From a virus, in IMG/VR virus record IMGVR_UViG_3300042731_002614, positions 1 to 27,843 of that record: a stretch of DNA of 27,843 nt. One strand, given 5' to 3'. Positions 25,312 through 27,843 of this stretch are shown one piece after another. The notes under the pieces were generated by a model. The model searched no databases and was not told the DNA's origin. It was given only the letters and a program-made list of their open reading frames with translations. The stretch's first letter is position 1; each line of letters begins with the position of its first letter. A program made the translations under genes and the position numbers.

Positions 25312-27810
25312 TCACCCTTTCCGCATAGTGTATTCGTCGATATTCGTGCCAGTGCGCCGATCAGTCGCCCCGATGATGTTCGGTGCAGCCCGAGCTACCA
25401 CGTTGCCGCTGACCCGTTCGATGACAGGCACGATGTTGCCATTATCATCTACACGAACGCTCACCTCAACAGTTCCGCCAGATTCGCCGGATGACCGCAC
25501 GCCAAGACGACCACGTCGATCACGCTCAAGCGGCATGATCGCTTCTGGACCGGCCTCCCCCATCAAACCAGCACCATTGCGCATCGGGAATACTGTGGGC
25601 CCGGAAACAACACCACCATCAGCGAAAGCCATGACATTACCGCCACTGAAAACATTTCCGTTCGCACTCGCTACCAAAGGACCGAATATTTTACCAAGTC
25701 CTATGCTGCTGAACAGTGATGTGAAAGCATTGCTGAGTATTTGATCGGCAAGATTATCCAGAACGCGACCCACTGCTTCTCCCATGCTTTCAGCGCCGCG
25801 GATCGCACTGGAAAATGCAGCTCCGAAACTTTCATCGATGGATTTTGCGGCATCTACCAGCGCATCTGTTTTCTTTTCGATTTTATCGATATTCGTGCCC
25901 AGAGATTTGGCAGCTCCGAAACTTTCATCGATGGATTTTGCGGCATCTACCAGCGCATCTGTTTTCTTTTCGATTTTATCGATATTCGTGCCCAGAGATT
26001 TGGTCGTCACTTCGATTTCTGTGCGAAGCTGTTGTTCTTTGGTCATTTGCTCCGACATAGTGCCAGTTACGGCCCTAGCTGCTCGATTACGTGCCAGTTC
26101 CGCTTCGGCCAGAAGGCGTTCTGCTTTCGTCAAATCACGCGTGGCCTCTGCTTCGATGCGTTTTCCCATTTCCGTCCCGAAAGGCATCGCAGCACCAGCC
26201 TCGGCAAGTCGCGCTTCGGCTGTTTCATTCATCGCCTGCACTTTTGCGAGTTCTGCCTTAGCTGCAGCAACAGCGCTATCGGCAAGTTTATAATTGCTAT
26301 TGGCAACATCGATGGCACTGGCGGCTGCGCTTGGTGCAGCAGTTCCATAGAACGCCGCCAATTCGCCGTTCAGAGCAGCAGTGGCAGCGGCAGCATCATA
26401 AGAAGCGGTCTCAGAATCATTCGTGTTTTTCTTGAATACCAAGAAATACGACGCAGCACCGGCCACCAGCCCAGCCAGCAACCCCCATGGTCCTGTAGCG
26501 GCCCATGCCGCCACTCCGAGCGCCCTCAATGCTCCTGCGGCAGCGCCGGCGGCTCCTACAATCGTACCAAGCGAGGCGACGATATTCGGTATTTGCGTTG
26601 CTGCCAGACCGATCATGGCAGATGCCATAACATCGATGTTCTCGGCCAGATAGGACACCGCCGATACGGAAGCTTCAACCGCCGGAACGAACACTGTCAG
26701 CAAAGCATTGCCGATGCGCAATCCAATCGTACCAAGTTCGCCAAGCGCCTTATTCAGTCGCTGGGATAGCTGTTTCTGAACCTTGTTCAGCGCCTCATCG
26801 GTTGCCCCAGCCTTGTTCGCCATGTCTGCCATGATACCGGAGAATTTCTCACCAGCGCCGCCAGAAAATGCCAGTGCAGCGTTCAGTGCTTCGACTGATC
26901 CGAACAGTTGCGCCATCGCATCCGTGTTACCGCCGGTCTTGTCGATGATCTGATCGAGAAATTTAGCGAGCCCCATTGCTTCAAGCGACTGCGCATCAAA
27001 AGCAATACCGAGCTGCTTTGCCGCATCTGATGCCTGCTTGGTCGGTGCCACGACACTGGCTATCACCTGCCGTAGGCCGGTCGTCGCCATGGCGGTTGTT
27101 TGACCCTGAGTAGTCAGAGCTGCGACACCTGCAACGATCTCATCAAAGCTCACGCCTGCGGCTGCAGCAATTGGCACAACCTGCCCCAGCGCAGACCCCA
27201 ACTCGCCAACCGTCGTTTTACCGGCTTTCATGCCGACAAATAGAGCGTCGGATGCCTGCGCGGCGGTCAGACCTTGGGCGGAATATGCGTTCATCGCTGT
27301 GGTCAGCGCGTCCACGCCTGTCGTCACATCTGTTACGCCGCCAATCGCCAGCTTATTCGCTTGATCCAGAAGTTTCGTCGCTTCTGCAACGCTGCCAGCG
27401 CCAGCACTGATCGCCTGATAATACGCTTGGACCTGAGCCGTTGCAGTTCCTCCATACGCCTTGGTTAGATCAATTGCTCCCTGAGTGAGTGCGTCAAGTT
27501 CTTCAGGCGTTCCTTCAATGAGCGTGGACGTTTCAGCCAATGCAGAATTGAAATCGCGGGCCACGGAAATCGCCCGTCGAGCACCTTCTATACTGGCGTA
27601 ACCAGCAGCAATAGCTCCGAGGCCACGCGCGATCTTCGATGCCATACCAGATGTTTTCTTGAATGCGGCATTTACGTTGTCCGAAGACCGCTTGACATCA
27701 TCAGTCGCGTCTTCAACGCGCTCGGATGCTTTGATGAAACGGCCATACTCATCACGGGCGCGTTTCATCTGCGTGGTATCGACAGCTATGCCAAGCTTCG
27801 CAAGATCCAT
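25312..27810 (-). CDS. tail tape measure protein (832 aa)
   Basis: It sets tail length by spanning the tail tube. About residues 80-380 form the phage tape measure core: ARDFNSALAETSTLIEGTP, QAYYQAISAGAGSVAEATKL, VGELGSALGQVVPIAAAAGV and LTTQGQTTAMATTGLRQVI. Membrane-like helices follow at about 395-470 (ASLGTIVGAAGAAAGALRAL). A helical charged region (about 510-665) contains an exact 31-residue tandem duplication. The C-terminus FADGGVVSGPTVFPMRNGAG followed by LMGEAGPEAIMPL is the lambda H-type ending. ATG 27810 follows AAGGA. Confidence 0.95.
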   Translation of the reverse strand: MDLAKLGIAVDTTQMKRARDEYGRFIKASERVEDATDDVKRSSDNVNAAFKKTSGMASKIARGLGAIAAGYASIEGARRAISVARDFNSALAETSTLIEGTPEELDALTQGAIDLTKAYGGTATAQVQAYYQAISAGAGSVAEATKLLDQANKLAIGGVTDVTTGVDALTTAMNAYSAQGLTAAQASDALFVGMKAGKTTVGELGSALGQVVPIAAAAGVSFDEIVAGVAALTTQGQTTAMATTGLRQVIASVVAPTKQASDAAKQLGIAFDAQSLEAMGLAKFLDQIIDKTGGNTDAMAQLFGSVEALNAALAFSGGAGEKFSGIMADMANKAGATDEALNKVQKQLSQRLNKALGELGTIGLRIGNALLTVFVPAVEASVSAVSYLAENIDVMASAMIGLAATQIPNIVASLGTIVGAAGAAAGALRALGVAAWAATGPWGLLAGLVAGAASYFLVFKKNTNDSETASYDAAAATAALNGELAAFYGTAAPSAAASAIDVANSNYKLADSAVAAAKAELAKVQAMNETAEARLAEAGAAMPFGTEMGKRIEAEATRDLTKAERLLAEAELARNRAARAVTGTMSEQMTKEQQLRTEIEVTTKSLGTNIDKIEKKTDALVDAAKSIDESFGAAKSLGTNIDKIEKKTDALVDAAKSIDESFGAAFSSAIRGAESMGEAVGRVLDNLADQILSNAFTSLFSSIGLGKIFGPLVASANGNVFSGGNVMAFADGGVVSGPTVFPMRNGAGLMGEAGPEAIMPLERDRRGRLGVRSSGESGGTVEVSVRVDDNGNIVPVIERVSGNVVARAAPNIIGATDRRTGTNIDEYTMRKG
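25817..26002 (-). repeat. exact 93-bp in-frame tandem duplication in the tape measure gene
   Basis: Bases 25817-25909 and 25910-26002 are identical over 93 nt (31 codons). The encoded unit starts KSLGTNIDKIEKK and ends SIDESFGAA, at about residues 604-634 and 635-665. No mismatch separates the copies, so the event is recent or under gene conversion. Confidence 0.97.
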
Positions 27811-27813
27811 GAA

Positions 27814-27843
27814 TCAGTCCTTGAAACGATCTGTTGGCGCTTT
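27814..27843 (-). CDS. 3' end of the gene upstream of the tape measure
   Basis: Nine sense codons (KAPTDRFKD) followed by TGA lie before the tape measure ATG. In this slot phages normally encode a tail assembly chaperone. Too short to identify; the frame is chosen because it ends just upstream and leaves a normal spacing. Confidence 0.4.
   Translation of the reverse strand, partial: KAPTDRFKD

Noticed and set aside
25741-26769. 342-residue plus-strand frame
   Set aside because: It is antisense to the tape measure gene and owes its internal repeat to the 93-bp duplication; its composition is cysteine/phenylalanine/arginine-rich.

Overview
The window is part of the genome of a tailed phage or prophage with a long, probably non-contractile tail (siphovirus-like). 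Its genes point to an alphaproteobacterial host, most likely in the Hyphomicrobiales/Rhodobacterales range. The evidence is a GapR/DUF2312 protein, tail genes in the order used by alphaproteobacterial gene-transfer-agent-like phages, and small conserved phage proteins I associate with that group. No integrase, portal, terminase or capsid gene is visible, so the window is an internal segment. No tRNA, rRNA, CRISPR array or intact IS element was seen.

Layout. (1) 1-4301, minus strand: a tightly packed early/replication operon starting at a small Cro-like regulator with a palindromic operator and a probably leaderless promoter. It continues through small proteins, GapR, RusA resolvase, a tandem-HTH protein, a methyltransferase-like protein, a 49-residue protein, DnaB-type helicase and a DUF1376 replication protein cut by the left edge. 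Almost every junction is a 1-4 nt start/stop overlap. (2) 4485-13293, plus strand: a divergent early operon with small unknown genes, an ERF annealing protein, a coiled-coil protein, NinB, an HNH nuclease, a DUF6745-like protein with a 12-nt coding repeat, an HNH-like homing-type protein, several small genes, then XRE regulator - C5 cytosine methyltransferase - HNH nuclease. The methyltransferase gene contains a long second reading frame that looks coding. (3) 13360-15032, minus strand: an island of very small genes led by a ribbon-helix-helix regulator with an array of palindromes at its promoter. It holds a serine recombinase remnant, a gene interrupted by an in-frame amber codon and a perfect 11-bp hairpin. 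(4) 15107-16628, plus strand: a potentially structured leader and four small genes. (5) 27843-16649, minus strand: tail and lysis genes (tape measure, minor tail proteins, NlpC/P60-like protein, tip protein, fibre/spike, membrane proteins, endolysin, holin-like protein, nested Rz/Rz1 spanin pair), closed by a clear rho-independent terminator.

How it works together. The two early arms supply DNA replication and recombination functions (helicase, DUF1376 loader-type protein, ERF annealing, NinB, RusA), DNA modification and local regulators. The right arm builds the tail and lyses the cell. The observations most worth a second look are the dual-coding stretch inside the cytosine methyltransferase and its XRE-methylase-HNH setting, an exact 93-bp in-frame tandem duplication in the tape measure gene, the 12-nt repeat array in the DUF6745-like gene, the operator array plus leader at 15.05-15.28 kb, and the decayed mini-gene island. 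All family assignments come from reading translated sequence and recalling families; no database search was possible.
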